64,000 bases of DNA from F1-60-MAGs149 sp037133755 (GTDB lineage: Bacteria; Actinomycetota; Thermoleophilia; Gaiellales; F1-60-MAGs149), in contig JBAXNN010000005.1 in the NCBI GenBank assembly GCA_037133755.1, positions 71,565-135,564 on the forward strand, written 5' to 3'. A program made the position numbers and the translations under genes. Shown in pieces: positions 1-9,653 of the stretch (its first letter is position 1; every line of letters begins with the position of its first letter). The notes under the pieces were generated by a model. The model saw only the letters and a list, made by a program, of their open reading frames with translations. It was not told the DNA's origin and did not search any database.

Positions 1-13
1 GCCCCGCCGTTGG

Positions 14-1351
14 TCAGGACTGCTTGAAGTCGCCCGCGTTCCACTTCGCCAGCTGCGCCGGCGACTGCTGGTCGAGCCAGCGAGCGAGGGTGATGAAGTC
101 GACGCAGGCGACCTCGGGGGTCGTGCAGGCCTTGTTGAGTGTGCGGATCAGCGCGCGGTTATAGGCGCCGCCATTCCACGTGGCAAAGTGCGAGCCGAGG
201 ATCAGCGGGGCGCGGTTCGAGTGATACAGGCCGTTGAGCGCACCGATGTAGCTCTTGTACGTCCAGTTCTCGAGCGTCTTCTGACGCGCCGGGCTATCGG
301 TCTTGCCGTGGTTGAAGTAGAAGTTGTAGTCCATCGCCAGCGTCGCGTACTTGGAGCCGAAGCGGTGGATCGAGGGCAACGGGAAGTTCCACAGCCCCTG
401 CTGCTTCGTCGGCCACTGCCCGAGGATGCCCTCCTGGCTGGCGTCGTACTCGTAGCCGAGCTGCCCCATCGCCGTGTAGAGCGCGGTCTTGTCGCCCATC
501 AGACACGGCGTGCGGCCGCCGTGGAAATCGCTCTTGTTGATCACCGAGGTGATCGGCGTCTTGAGGTGGTTGACCTCGCTGACGTTGAGCATCAGCTTCT
601 CCCACTGCGACTGCTCGCTGACCCAGTCGTCCGCCGTCCAGGCATTCGACTCGTCGCAGATGTGCGAGACGTAGTGGGACCCAATCTCGTTGCCCATCAT
701 GCGGGCGACCTCAAAGGCCTTCCAGTTGTCGTAGAGATTCTGCTCAGCGCTCTTCGAGCCGGCCAGCTCGGCGTAGCCACCAAGGTTCGAGAAGCCGCTC
801 GGCTTGTTCGGCGGCTGGTACGCATCCTTGTACTGCGGCAGCAGCATGTAGATGCCGCTGACGAAGAAGGTGAACCGCGCCCCGAGCTTCTCGGCCAGCG
901 GCAGCCAAGTGCGGTACATCTCGATGTCGGCCGCGCCGTCGAAGGACGAGATCAGGAACTGTGGTGGACGCCCGTTGGCCATGGCCAGATCGATCGCGGC
1001 CTGCGCCTGCGGCGTGGGCTTCCAGTCCGGCCACTCCTCCGCGGGCATTGGCGGCAAGCCGTCGGTGCCGGCACCAGACGTCTCGGCCGCTGCGGCCGTC
1101 GTCTCGGTGATCGAGGCCGCAGCAGCAGCCTCATCAACCGGTGCCTTCGCGGGCTTGGCGGCAGCCTTGTCGGGCTTGGCCGCGGGCACGACAGGCGTCG
1201 CGTCCGTGCCCTTCAGCTGCGGGTAGGCGAGCGCCACGCCGACGATGCAGAGCGCCACGGCCACCACGAGCAGCAGGACGACGCGTCGCCGTCGCGCGGC
1301 GGCGCGCTGGCGATGTCGGGTGTACTGCTGGCTGCGGGTGCGCGTACTCAT
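14..1351 (-). CDS. Membrane-anchored polysaccharide deacetylase-like (NodB-fold) protein
   Basis: The 445-residue product has a very basic N-terminus, one membrane segment (about residues 24-43), an Ala/Pro/Lys-rich linker to about 105, and then an extracytoplasmic domain. NodB-like landmarks are SFDGA (136-140), FTFFVSG (160-166) and GSHYVSH (224-230, an H-x3-H metal pair). The family normally has two adjacent Asp residues in the first motif, and here the second is Gly. Activity on acetylated cell-wall or surface glycans is therefore inferred, and a changed activity is possible. The gene lies 100 bp downstream of enolase on the same strand. A TACTGT hexamer about 27 bp upstream of the ATG could give it its own promoter. 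Confidence 0.7.
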   Translation of the reverse strand: MSTRTRSQQYTRHRQRAAARRRRVVLLLVVAVALCIVGVALAYPQLKGTDATPVVPAAKPDKAAAKPAKAPVDEAAAAASITETTAAAAETSGAGTDGLPPMPAEEWPDWKPTPQAQAAIDLAMANGRPPQFLISSFDGAADIEMYRTWLPLAEKLGARFTFFVSGIYMLLPQYKDAYQPPNKPSGFSNLGGYAELAGSKSAEQNLYDNWKAFEVARMMGNEIGSHYVSHICDESNAWTADDWVSEQSQWEKLMLNVSEVNHLKTPITSVINKSDFHGGRTPCLMGDKTALYTAMGQLGYEYDASQEGILGQWPTKQQGLWNFPLPSIHRFGSKYATLAMDYNFYFNHGKTDSPARQKTLENWTYKSYIGALNGLYHSNRAPLILGSHFATWNGGAYNRALIRTLNKACTTPEVACVDFITLARWLDQQSPAQLAKWNAGDFKQS

Positions 1352-1451
1352 GCGGAAAGCGGCCCTTCGACCGTTCCCGACAGTACGTCCGCGCTTGGGC
1401 TATCCCTCTGCCCGGTTGGCGATCCGCATCACCCTGTTACGAAACCGATAT

Positions 1452-2738
1452 TCAGCTGGTTTGGGCAAACGCCTTGCGGCCCGGGTACACGGCACGCGAT
1501 CCGAGCTGCTCCTCGATGCGGATCAGTCGGTTGTACTTGGCAACACGATCCGAGCGCGACGGTGCGCCCGTCTTGATCTGGCCGGTATTGAAGGCGACCG
1601 CGAGATCGGCAATCGTGACGTCCTCGGTCTCGCCCGAGCGATGCGACATGACGGAGCGCATGCCGGCGCCGCGCGCAACCTCGATCGCATCGGCGGTCTC
1701 CGACAGCGTGCCGATCTGATTGACCTTCACGAGCAGCGCGTTGCCCGCGCCCTGCTCGATGCCCATGCGCAGCCGGTCGGGATTCGTGACGAAGAGATCG
1801 TCACCCACGAGCTGCACGTGATCGCCCAGCGTCTTGGTGAGCAGCGTCCAACCATCCCAGTCATCCTCGGAGCAGCCGTCCTCGATCGAGACGATCGGAT
1901 AGCGGTCGGCAAGGTCGACCCAGAAGGCGACCATCTCCTCGCTCGTCAGGTTGCGTCCGTCGCCCGGCAGGCGGTAGAGGCCGGCGGCCTCGTCGTAGAG
2001 CTCGGTCATTGCCGGATCGAGTGCGATCGCGATGTCCGTGCCCGGCGTGTAGCCCGCGCGCTCGATCGCACCCATGATCAGCGTCAGCGCCTCCTCGTTC
2101 GAGGAGAGGTCCGGTGCCACGCCGCCCTCGTCGCCAACGGCGGTCGAGAGGCCACGCTGCTTGACGTCGGCGCGCAGCGCGTGGAACGTCTCGACGCCCC
2201 AGCGCAGGCCCTCGGCGAAGCTCGGCGCGCCGACGGGCATGATCATGAACTCCTGGAGGTCGAGCGCGTTATCGGCGTGCATGCCGCCGTTGATGACGTT
2301 CATCATCGGCACCGGCAACACGTGCGCATCGGAGCCACCGACCTGGAGGTAGAGCGGCACGCCGTTGAATGCGGCCGCGGCATGGGCGCTGGCGAGCGAC
2401 ACGCCAAGAATGGCGTTCGCGCCGAGGCGGCCCTTGTTCGGCGTGCCGTCGAGCTCGATCAGGGCGGAGTCGATCGCGCGCTGGTCGCCCGCCTCCATGC
2501 CCTTCAGCTTGGCGGCGATCTCGCCGTTGACGTTGGCGACCGCCTGGGTGACGCCCTTGCCCATCCACGCATCGCCGCCATCACGAAGCTCGACGGCTTC
2601 CCACTGTCCCGTCGAGGCACCCGACGGCACCGCCGCGGTCCCGCGTGCGCCACCCTCGAGGACGACGTCGACCTCGACGGTCGGGTTGCCGCGCGAGTCG
2701 AGGATCTGGCGGCCGTGAATCGAGGTGATGACGCTCAT
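1452..2738 (-). CDS. eno: Enolase (phosphopyruvate hydratase)
   Basis: The 428-residue protein has the normal enolase length and interconverts 2-phosphoglycerate and phosphoenolpyruvate in cytosolic glycolysis. Visible signatures are the N-terminal SGASTG loop, the Mg-binding SIEDG segment, GDDLFVTN, the catalytic Lys region VKVNQIGTLSET and the C-terminal SHRSGETED signature. The ATG has a good AAGGAG Shine-Dalgarno. It begins 8 bp after the mazG stop and probably belongs to a minus-strand transcript running from mfd through the lipoprotein foldase and mazG. Confidence 0.98.
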   Translation of the reverse strand: MSVITSIHGRQILDSRGNPTVEVDVVLEGGARGTAAVPSGASTGQWEAVELRDGGDAWMGKGVTQAVANVNGEIAAKLKGMEAGDQRAIDSALIELDGTPNKGRLGANAILGVSLASAHAAAAFNGVPLYLQVGGSDAHVLPVPMMNVINGGMHADNALDLQEFMIMPVGAPSFAEGLRWGVETFHALRADVKQRGLSTAVGDEGGVAPDLSSNEEALTLIMGAIERAGYTPGTDIAIALDPAMTELYDEAAGLYRLPGDGRNLTSEEMVAFWVDLADRYPIVSIEDGCSEDDWDGWTLLTKTLGDHVQLVGDDLFVTNPDRLRMGIEQGAGNALLVKVNQIGTLSETADAIEVARGAGMRSVMSHRSGETEDVTIADLAVAFNTGQIKTGAPSRSDRVAKYNRLIRIEEQLGSRAVYPGRKAFAQTS

Positions 2739-2746
2739 CGTGCTCC

Positions 2747-3802
2747 TTATCGGGGTGAGCGGGCGAGCCGCTCCTTCGCGGCGCGATAGTACCGCTCCTG
2801 CTCCTCGAGCGAGAGGTCAGTGAACGCAAACCCTTTCTCTGCCGCGATTCGCTCGGCCTCTTCCACGCGCGCACGGAAGCGCCCCGCGGCTCCCCGCAGC
2901 GCGGTTTCCGGGTCGACCTTGACGAGTCGCAAGAGGTTGACGGCGGCGAACAGTACGTCGCCCGCCTCGTCGCGCACCTCATCGGCGGGGGCGGGTCCCT
3001 GCGGCGGATGCGCGGCAAGTGCCTCCACTAGCTCATCCAGTTCCTCGCGCGTCGCGGCCTCCGCCCCGCTCCATTGCTGCCAGTCAAAGCCGATCGCGGC
3101 GGCGCGCTTCTGCGTCTTGAGGGCCTGCAGAAGCGTGGGCAGCGAGGCGGGAATGTCGTGGAAGATCCCCTCGCGCCCCTCCTGCTCCCGCTTGATGCCC
3201 TCCCAGTTGCGGAGCACGTCATCCGTCGATGCGACCTCGACTTCGCCGTAGACGTGCGGGTGGCGGCGGATGAGCTTGTCTGCAATCCCGCTGGCGACAT
3301 CCGAGAGATCGCCCGCACCGACCTCGCGCGTCATCACGCTGAGGATGAAGGATTGGAAGAGGACGTCGCCGAGCTCGTCCACGAGCTTGGCGTCGGGCGG
3401 TCCGGCGAGCGCAACATCCGCCAGCTCGTAGGCCTCCTCGATCGTGTGCTGCACGATCGAGGCTGGGGTCTGCTCGCGGTCCCAGGGGCACTCGCTGCGC
3501 AGCCGTACGGTGATCTCCCAGAGCCGCCCGAGCGCCTGCGCCGTGGCGCGCGCCGCGAGCGCCTCGCGATCGAGCGCCACGTCGAGTGCGTCGTCATCGC
3601 GCACGAGACGCCACGCCGTCAAGTCGTCCGCGGCAATCAGCGTGGCGTCCTCAGCATGCCGAACGCCGCGCTCCGTGAGGAACGCGGCGAGGGCAGCGCA
3701 GCGAAGATCGGCTACACCGGCGGCGACAAGCTCCTCGAGCGCGAGCGCAGGCACGCCGGCGGGGTCACCCCCGCCGAGCGCGACGACGCGTCGCTCCGCC
3801 AC
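2747..3802 (-). CDS. mazG: MazG-family nucleoside triphosphate pyrophosphohydrolase with an N-terminal stump
   Basis: The 351-residue protein hydrolyses (d)NTPs to NMP and pyrophosphate by family inference, for nucleotide-pool sanitation. The first MazG domain begins near residue 95 with CPWDREQT (105-112) and the metal-binding EEAYEL (122-127). A second MazG-like half begins around KTQKRAAAIGFDW and carries DEAGDVLFA. Residues 1-92 are not part of standard MazG. The segment VVALGGGDPAGVPALALEEL resembles the first strand and GxGDP loop of the tetrapyrrole methylase fused to MazG in YabN-type proteins, here reduced to a fragment. The GTG start directly abuts the stop of the upstream foldase gene, so the two are translationally coupled. 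Confidence 0.9.
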   Translation of the reverse strand: MAERRVVALGGGDPAGVPALALEELVAAGVADLRCAALAAFLTERGVRHAEDATLIAADDLTAWRLVRDDDALDVALDREALAARATAQALGRLWEITVRLRSECPWDREQTPASIVQHTIEEAYELADVALAGPPDAKLVDELGDVLFQSFILSVMTREVGAGDLSDVASGIADKLIRRHPHVYGEVEVASTDDVLRNWEGIKREQEGREGIFHDIPASLPTLLQALKTQKRAAAIGFDWQQWSGAEAATREELDELVEALAAHPPQGPAPADEVRDEAGDVLFAAVNLLRLVKVDPETALRGAAGRFRARVEEAERIAAEKGFAFTDLSLEEQERYYRAAKERLARSPR

Positions 3803-4867
3803 CTACCCGGCGGTGCTGGTGGAGGCCGTCTGCTGCGGCGGCAGCGAGTAGCCCTTGGCGAAGCCGGTCTTGGCGGCGTATTCCTTCTGCACGCCGTCGA
3901 ACCACTTCGTTGCCGCCTCGTTCTTCTTGGTCTGCGACAGCTCGTCGATGATCTGCTGCTTGACGTCCTCGAAGGCCTGGACCTTGGCCGGCGTGACCGG
4001 ACCGAGCGCCTTGATGATGTGGCAGCCGAACTGCGACTTGACCGGCGGGTCCGTGATGTCACCCGTGTTCTTGAGCGCGAAGGCGGCCTTGCGGAAGTCG
4101 GCGTCCCAGTTCTGATCGTTCGTGATCGTGTACTCGCCGCCCGTGTCCTTCGAGCCCGGATCAGCGGAGTACTTCTTGACGAGGGCCTTCCAGTCGTTCG
4201 GATTGGCCTTGACCTCCTTGAGGACCTCTTCCGCCTTGACGCAGTCGGCGTCGGTGGCCTTCCCCTTCGGGGCGACGTCGAGGAGGATGTGTGCGACCTT
4301 GCGGGACTCGGCGGTCGTGAACTTCGTCTTCTTGTCCTTGTCGTACTGCTTCTGGGCCTCTTCGTCGGTCACCTTGACGTTCTTGGTGACGTCGTCGTAG
4401 AGCGCCTGCGCCTGCTGACGGAGCGTGAACTGCTCGATCAGCTGCGCCTCGGTGAGGCCCTGATCCTTGAGGTACTTCTCGTACGCCTTCGGCTTGTTCT
4501 GGCAGCACTGCGCCTGGAACGCCTTGAGATCCTCCTGGATCTTCTTGTCGTCGACCTTGATGCCCTTCGCCTTGGCCTCCTGCTGGATCTCGGCGTTCTG
4601 CACGAGGCTCTGGAGGACCTGCTGCTTGAGCGTCTTCTCCTCGGCGGAGCCCTTCTTCGGGGCCGTCTGGCCGTTGGCCACGCCCTGCTTGACGGCGGAG
4701 GCGTAGAGCTCGTCGAACTGCGCCTGCGTGATGGGCTGATCGCCGACGACGGCAACGTCGCCCGACGGAACCGTGGGCTTGGTGCTGCCGCTGTCAGAGC
4801 CGCCGCAGGCCGTCACGGCGACGGCGATAGCGACGAGCAGGAAAGCGATCGAAAGGGCTTTGCGCAT
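3803..4867 (-). CDS. Secreted lipoprotein peptidyl-prolyl isomerase (SurA/PpiC/PrsA type)
   Basis: The start is taken at the ATG reading MRKALSIAFLL, because it gives a clean signal peptide and lipobox (TAC followed by GGSDSGS). An upstream in-frame ATG would add 16 residues and spoil it. The mature 350-residue protein has a helical SurA-N-like region rich in Lys/Gln. A parvulin-type PpiC domain follows, recognisable from AESRKVAHILLDV to DPPVKSQFGCHIIKALG. Predicted role: lipid-anchored foldase for exported proteins outside the cytoplasmic membrane. It lies 59 bp downstream of mfd and abuts mazG. Confidence 0.88.
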   Translation of the reverse strand: MRKALSIAFLLVAIAVAVTACGGSDSGSTKPTVPSGDVAVVGDQPITQAQFDELYASAVKQGVANGQTAPKKGSAEEKTLKQQVLQSLVQNAEIQQEAKAKGIKVDDKKIQEDLKAFQAQCCQNKPKAYEKYLKDQGLTEAQLIEQFTLRQQAQALYDDVTKNVKVTDEEAQKQYDKDKKTKFTTAESRKVAHILLDVAPKGKATDADCVKAEEVLKEVKANPNDWKALVKKYSADPGSKDTGGEYTITNDQNWDADFRKAAFALKNTGDITDPPVKSQFGCHIIKALGPVTPAKVQAFEDVKQQIIDELSQTKKNEAATKWFDGVQKEYAAKTGFAKGYSLPPQQTASTSTAG

Positions 4868-4926
4868 AGGAGAAGGGGCTCCGAGGGTAATGGTCAGATC
4901 AGGTGCAAGTCGCAAGAAAACGCCGC

Positions 4927-7900
4927 TTAGGACGCTTCCGACCGCAGCCCGATAATAGCATCGGCCAGTTCTCGCGCCCGATCGATCGGTGATCCGGACT
5001 GCCCCACCGGCAGGCGCAACTCGTCTTTGGCCGGTGTCGCGATGATGCCGTCGAGGCGCTCGCGCAGGGTGCGTGCTTCCTCCAGCGACAGCCGTGTGCC
5101 GGTGATGCGGGCGCCGTCCTTGCCGACCTGCACGACGACGTTGCCGAGCGGGGCAATCGCCAGACGCAGCTCCTGCATGCCGATCAGGTTCTGCACGGGA
5201 TCCGGCACCGGGCCGAAACGATCGGCGAGTTCCAACTCGAGATCGCGCAACTGGTCGATCTCCACCGCCAGTGCGATCCGGCGATGGACGTCCATCTTGA
5301 CGGCCTCCAGCCCCACGTACTCGGCGGGGACATAGGCGTCGAGCGCGAGGTCGATACGCGGTCCCGTCGCCATCGCCTCGGGGGCCACGCCCTGCAGGTC
5401 GGCGACGGCTTCGGCCAAGAGGTCGCAGTAGAGCTCGAAGCCGATCGCCGCGACGTGGCCCGACTGCTCATCGCCGAGCAGGTTGCCGGCGCCACGCAGC
5501 TCGAGATCGCGCATAGCGACACGGAAGCCCGACCCGAGCTCGGTGTAGTCGGCGAGCGCCGCCAGCCGAGCACGCGCCTCTTCGGACAGCTCGGTCGCGT
5601 CGGGGTACAGCAGGTACGCATGTGCCGTCACGTCCGAACGGCCGACGCGACCGCGGATCTGGTACAGCTGCGAGAGACCGAGCAGGTCTGCGCGATCGAC
5701 GATGAGCGTGTTCGCCGTCGGGATGTCGAGGCCCGATTCGATGATCGTCGTGGCCACCAGCACGTCGTGGTCGCCGCGGAGGAACGCCGCCATCACGTCC
5801 TCCAGCTGGCGCTCCGACATCTGCCCGTGGCCAATGCCAATGCGTAGTTCGGGGCACAGCTGGTTGAGGTGCTGCGCGGCCTCCTCGATCGTCTCGACGC
5901 GATTGTGCAGATAGAACGCCTGTCCCCCGCGCTCAATTTCGCGCCGCAGGGCACCGGCCACCTGCTCGTCGTCGTACTCACCGACATGCGTGTGGATCGG
6001 ACGGCGACCGCGAGGCGGCGTGGCGATCACCGAGATGTCACGCAGCCCGGCCAGCGACATGTGCAGGGTGCGCGGGATCGGCGTCGCCGACAACGCCAGC
6101 ACGTCGACCTCCGTGCGCATCTGGCGCAGCAGCTCCTTCTGCGCCACGCCGAAGCGCTGCTCCTCATCGACGATCACGAGCCCGAGATCGTTCGGCACGA
6201 CGTCGCGTGACAGCACGCGATGCGTGCCAATCAGCAGATCGACCTTGCCGTCGCGGAAGTCGGCCACAACCTCCTTCGACTCTTTTGCCGAACGCATGCG
6301 CGAGACCACCTCGATCCGCACGGGGAGATCCATCAGCCGACTGCGGAAGGTGGCGCCGTGCTGCTGGGCGAGGATCGTCGTCGGTGCGAGCAGGAGCACC
6401 TGCTTGCCCGACTCCACCACACGCACGGCGGCGCGCAGCGCGACCTCGGTCTTGCCGAACCCGACGTCGCCGCAGATCAGGCGGTCCATCGGGCGATCCT
6501 GCGACAGGTCGTCCATCACCTCTTCGATGGCCCGTGCCTGGTCGTCGGTCTCGCTGTAGGCGAAGCCCTCCTCCACGCGTCGCAGCAGCTCGCCCGGCTC
6601 CTCGTGCGAGACGCCGGGTATCGACTGACGCTGGGCGTAGAGCGCCAGCAGCTCACCGGCCATCTCGCGCACCGCGACGCGCGCTCGGGCCTTCATCTGC
6701 AGCCACGTCTTGCCGCCGAGCTTCGACAGCTGCGGCTCCTTGCCGTCGGCGCCGACGTAGCGCGTCAGCTTCGAGATCTGCTCGTGCGGCAGGTAGAGAC
6801 GATCCTCGCCGCGGAAGGCGAGATCGAGGTAATCGCGCGTGACGCCGCCGACGGTGCGCGTCTCGAAGCGCTCGAAACGACCCACGCCGTGGTCCTCGTG
6901 CACGACGACGTCACCCGGACGCAGGTCGCCGAACGACGAGATCGCGCGACCACCACGGGCCGGTGCCGTGCGGCGAGAGCGGAACAGCGACGAACCGGTG
7001 ATGACGGCGATTCGCGCGGTCGGCGCGACCATGCCACGACGCAGCGGCGCCACCACGGCGTACACGCCAGCGGCATCGGGCAGGGCATCGCCCGCTTCCA
7101 GCCACTCGACGTCGAGGCACTTCAGCTGCCGGATCGCACGCTCGGCATCGCCGAGGTGCGGGAACGACAGGACAACCCGCAGGTCCCGACCGGCAAGGCC
7201 CTTGAGCGCGCGCTCGATCTCGGCCAGGCCGCGCGCGGCGAGCGCAGGCGGATGGCCTTCGAACACCACGGGCTGGCCGGTCGGCAGCACGTCGAGGCGG
7301 TGTGCACCCTCGAGCGTGTCCGCAAGCTGCTCGTACGTCAGATACGCGCGACGGGCCGGACTGGCGATCTCGTCGATGCGCTCGCGCCCCGCGGCAAGAA
7401 TCTCGGGCGCATCCCAGAGGACGATCGGGCCTGCACTGATCAGCTCGGGCGCCAACGCAACGAGCCCCTCCGGCAGGTGTGGCCCCTCATCGCCCAGCCG
7501 CTCACTGAGATCACCGGTGTCGCCATCGCTCGCGGGCTGGATCGTGATCTCGGCGATGTCCCGCAGCGAGCGCTGCGTCAGCGTGGAGAACGACGACAGA
7601 CGCTCGACATCGTCGCCGAAGAGATCGACGCGAATCGGCTCGCGTCCCGTCGTCGGGAAGACGTCGACGAGGTCGCCGCGCACCGAGACCTGGCCGCGCT
7701 CGTCGACAGACCCATCGACGCGCTCGTAGCCCATGGCAACGAGGCGGGCGACCAGTGCGTCCCGATCGATGGCGTCACCCTTGGTGATCCGAAAGCCCTG
7801 GGGCCGGGCTGTGCGTCCCGGCAGGCGCTCGACGAGCGCGTCGGCCGACACCGCGACGACGCCACCTTCGGCAAGCACTGCGAGTGCGTGGGCGCGCTCG

Positions 7901-8271
7901 CCGACAAGGTGCGGCGCCGGTGCCAGGCCAGAGCCCCAATCGACGCCGCGGTGTGGCAGGTACGCGACCGGTGCGTCGGGGAGAAACGCCTGGACGGCAT
8001 CGGCCAGCTCGCGGGCGCGATCATCGTCGGCGACCACGACCGACAACGCAGAGCGATCGGCATCGGCGCGGCGCGCATGCAGCGCGGCGACGACGAGCGG
8101 CAGCACGGCCTCGGCACAGCGGGCGGAGACGATTGCCGTCGAGCCAAGGCGCGTGGCAACCTGACCAACATCGTCTGCCGCCGCGAACGCGGCAGTGACG
8201 GGCTCGAGTCCCGCAACCGCGGCGGGCGGCGGCGCACTATCCTGCTCGTAGTCGTCGTGGTCGTCTATCAC
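4927..8271 (-). CDS. mfd: Transcription-repair coupling factor Mfd
   Basis: The 1114-residue protein releases stalled RNA polymerase from DNA lesions and recruits UvrA. In order: a UvrB-like N-terminal region; an RNA-polymerase-interaction (CarD-like) domain at DLRPGDVVVHEDHGVGRFE; a superfamily 2 translocase with Walker A GDVGFGKTEVA, motif Ia LAPTTILAQQH, the DEEQRFG box and SATPIPRT; the RecG/Mfd-type TRG segment around QIRGRVGRS; and a C-terminal TRCF domain. The start chosen is GTG at 8271. It is divergent from the M20 peptidase gene across a 47-bp gap. Confidence 0.97.
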   Translation of the reverse strand: MIDDHDDYEQDSAPPPAAVAGLEPVTAAFAAADDVGQVATRLGSTAIVSARCAEAVLPLVVAALHARRADADRSALSVVVADDDRARELADAVQAFLPDAPVAYLPHRGVDWGSGLAPAPHLVGERAHALAVLAEGGVVAVSADALVERLPGRTARPQGFRITKGDAIDRDALVARLVAMGYERVDGSVDERGQVSVRGDLVDVFPTTGREPIRVDLFGDDVERLSSFSTLTQRSLRDIAEITIQPASDGDTGDLSERLGDEGPHLPEGLVALAPELISAGPIVLWDAPEILAAGRERIDEIASPARRAYLTYEQLADTLEGAHRLDVLPTGQPVVFEGHPPALAARGLAEIERALKGLAGRDLRVVLSFPHLGDAERAIRQLKCLDVEWLEAGDALPDAAGVYAVVAPLRRGMVAPTARIAVITGSSLFRSRRTAPARGGRAISSFGDLRPGDVVVHEDHGVGRFERFETRTVGGVTRDYLDLAFRGEDRLYLPHEQISKLTRYVGADGKEPQLSKLGGKTWLQMKARARVAVREMAGELLALYAQRQSIPGVSHEEPGELLRRVEEGFAYSETDDQARAIEEVMDDLSQDRPMDRLICGDVGFGKTEVALRAAVRVVESGKQVLLLAPTTILAQQHGATFRSRLMDLPVRIEVVSRMRSAKESKEVVADFRDGKVDLLIGTHRVLSRDVVPNDLGLVIVDEEQRFGVAQKELLRQMRTEVDVLALSATPIPRTLHMSLAGLRDISVIATPPRGRRPIHTHVGEYDDEQVAGALRREIERGGQAFYLHNRVETIEEAAQHLNQLCPELRIGIGHGQMSERQLEDVMAAFLRGDHDVLVATTIIESGLDIPTANTLIVDRADLLGLSQLYQIRGRVGRSDVTAHAYLLYPDATELSEEARARLAALADYTELGSGFRVAMRDLELRGAGNLLGDEQSGHVAAIGFELYCDLLAEAVADLQGVAPEAMATGPRIDLALDAYVPAEYVGLEAVKMDVHRRIALAVEIDQLRDLELELADRFGPVPDPVQNLIGMQELRLAIAPLGNVVVQVGKDGARITGTRLSLEEARTLRERLDGIIATPAKDELRLPVGQSGSPIDRARELADAIIGLRSEAS

Positions 8272-8318
8272 CGGCGAGCCGAAGCCTACGTCCCCACCCC
8301 ACCCATCGGAGCCACCCC

Positions 8319-9650
8319 ATGTCCCGCACGACCGACGAGCTGATCGAGGAGCTCTCCGCGTTCCTGCGCATTCCGTCTATCTCGTCGGGTGACGGAACGG
8401 CTGAGGACCTCACCGCCGCGGCCACCTGGGTCTGCGAGCGGATCATCGCCGCGGGCGGTACGGCGGAGCTCGTGCCCACGAACGTCAACCCGCTCGTCGT
8501 TGGACAGCTGCCGTCGTCGACGGGCGCCGGGCCGCGCGTCCTGCTCTACGGTCACTACGACGTGCAGACCGTCGCGCCGCTCGAGGACTGGACCACGCCG
8601 CCCTTCGAGCCAACGATCCGCGACGGCGCGCTGTACGCGCGCGGGGCCAGCGATGACAAGGGCAACTTCCACGCGCTGCTGTCGGCCGCGGCCGGACTCG
8701 CCGCAGACGGCGCGCTGCCCGTGCAGCTCACGATCGTCCTCGACGGCGAGGAAGAGGTCGGCGGCCACTCGGTGATCGACTGGATCGACCAGCAGCCGTC
8801 AGGCGCGTACGATGCGGCGTTGGTCTTCGACGCCGGCTTCGTCGAGCCGGGCCACCCCGCGATCGAGGCGGGCGTCCGCGGCGTCATCACCGGCACGATC
8901 ACCGTCCGCACGGGCGAGCGCGATGCGCACTCGGGCCTGTACGGCGGTGGCGCGCTCAACGCGGCGCACGTCCTCAGCAAGCTGATCGCCGACCTCTCCC
9001 CCGGTACCGACGGCCGCCTGCACGAATCACTGATGGTCGGCGTCGCACCTGCCTCGCCCGTCGAGGAGGCCGCGTGGGCCACGCTGCCCGACCCCGCCAA
9101 CGAGCTTGCGATCGCTGGCATCAACAGCGCCGGGCCCGAGGCGCTCGCCGACTACTACCGCCGCACGACCGCGATGCCGACGTTCGACGTGAACGCCATC
9201 ACCTGCCGTGACGCGGGCCAGAACCGCACGATCGTGCCGTGCGAGGCGACCGCCGCCGTGTCCTTCCGCCTCGTTGGCGGCCAGGACGCCAAGGCCTTCT
9301 GGCAGGCCGTGCAGGACCTGCTGCGCTCCCGCACCCCCGCGGGCGCCGAGCTGGAGTTCGGCCTGCGCGGCATGGCCGAAGGCGCGGCGTTCGACCCCGA
9401 GCTGCCCGCCATCCGCCTCGCGCGCGAGGCGATCGAGTCGGCGACCGGCATGCCGTGCGCCGTCACCCGCTCCGGCGGCGCGATCCCGCTCGTCACCGCG
9501 CTCGCCAAGCAGGGTGTGCCGACGGTTCTGACGGGCTGCGCACTGCCCAACGACCGCATCCACGCCCCGAATGAGCACCTGCGCATCGACCAATACGCGC
9601 TCGGCGTCCAGATGGGCCGCTCGATCCTGACGGCCTTCGGCCAGCTCTAA
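8319..9650 (+). CDS. M20-family zinc metallopeptidase (dipeptidase/ArgE-DapE superfamily)
   Basis: The 443-residue protein has the metal-ligand set of cytosolic M20 dipeptidases: HYD at 79-81, ASDDKG near 110-115 and the catalytic/metal glutamates DGEEEVGG at 142-149. Later come the Asp of VFDAGF and the C-terminal His of DRIHAPNEHLRI. The lid/dimerisation domain sits in the middle, as in carnosine/Cys-Gly dipeptidase-type proteins. Substrate cannot be read from sequence. A GGAG motif precedes the ATG. It converges with the HAD phosphatase gene, leaving only 3 bp between the stops. Confidence 0.9.
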   Translation: MSRTTDELIEELSAFLRIPSISSGDGTAEDLTAAATWVCERIIAAGGTAELVPTNVNPLVVGQLPSSTGAGPRVLLYGHYDVQTVAPLEDWTTPPFEPTIRDGALYARGASDDKGNFHALLSAAAGLAADGALPVQLTIVLDGEEEVGGHSVIDWIDQQPSGAYDAALVFDAGFVEPGHPAIEAGVRGVITGTITVRTGERDAHSGLYGGGALNAAHVLSKLIADLSPGTDGRLHESLMVGVAPASPVEEAAWATLPDPANELAIAGINSAGPEALADYYRRTTAMPTFDVNAITCRDAGQNRTIVPCEATAAVSFRLVGGQDAKAFWQAVQDLLRSRTPAGAELEFGLRGMAEGAAFDPELPAIRLAREAIESATGMPCAVTRSGGAIPLVTALAKQGVPTVLTGCALPNDRIHAPNEHLRIDQYALGVQMGRSILTAFGQL

Positions 9651-9653
9651 ACG

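Noticed and set aside
3074..4930. Long plus-strand open frame opposite mazG and the foldase gene
   Set aside because: Leu/Arg/Val-rich, no recognisable motifs; it is the antisense of well-supported genes, as expected at high GC.
6220..8343. 707-codon plus-strand open frame opposite mfd
   Set aside because: Arg/Gln/His/Asp-rich translation without domains; mfd on the other strand is unambiguous.
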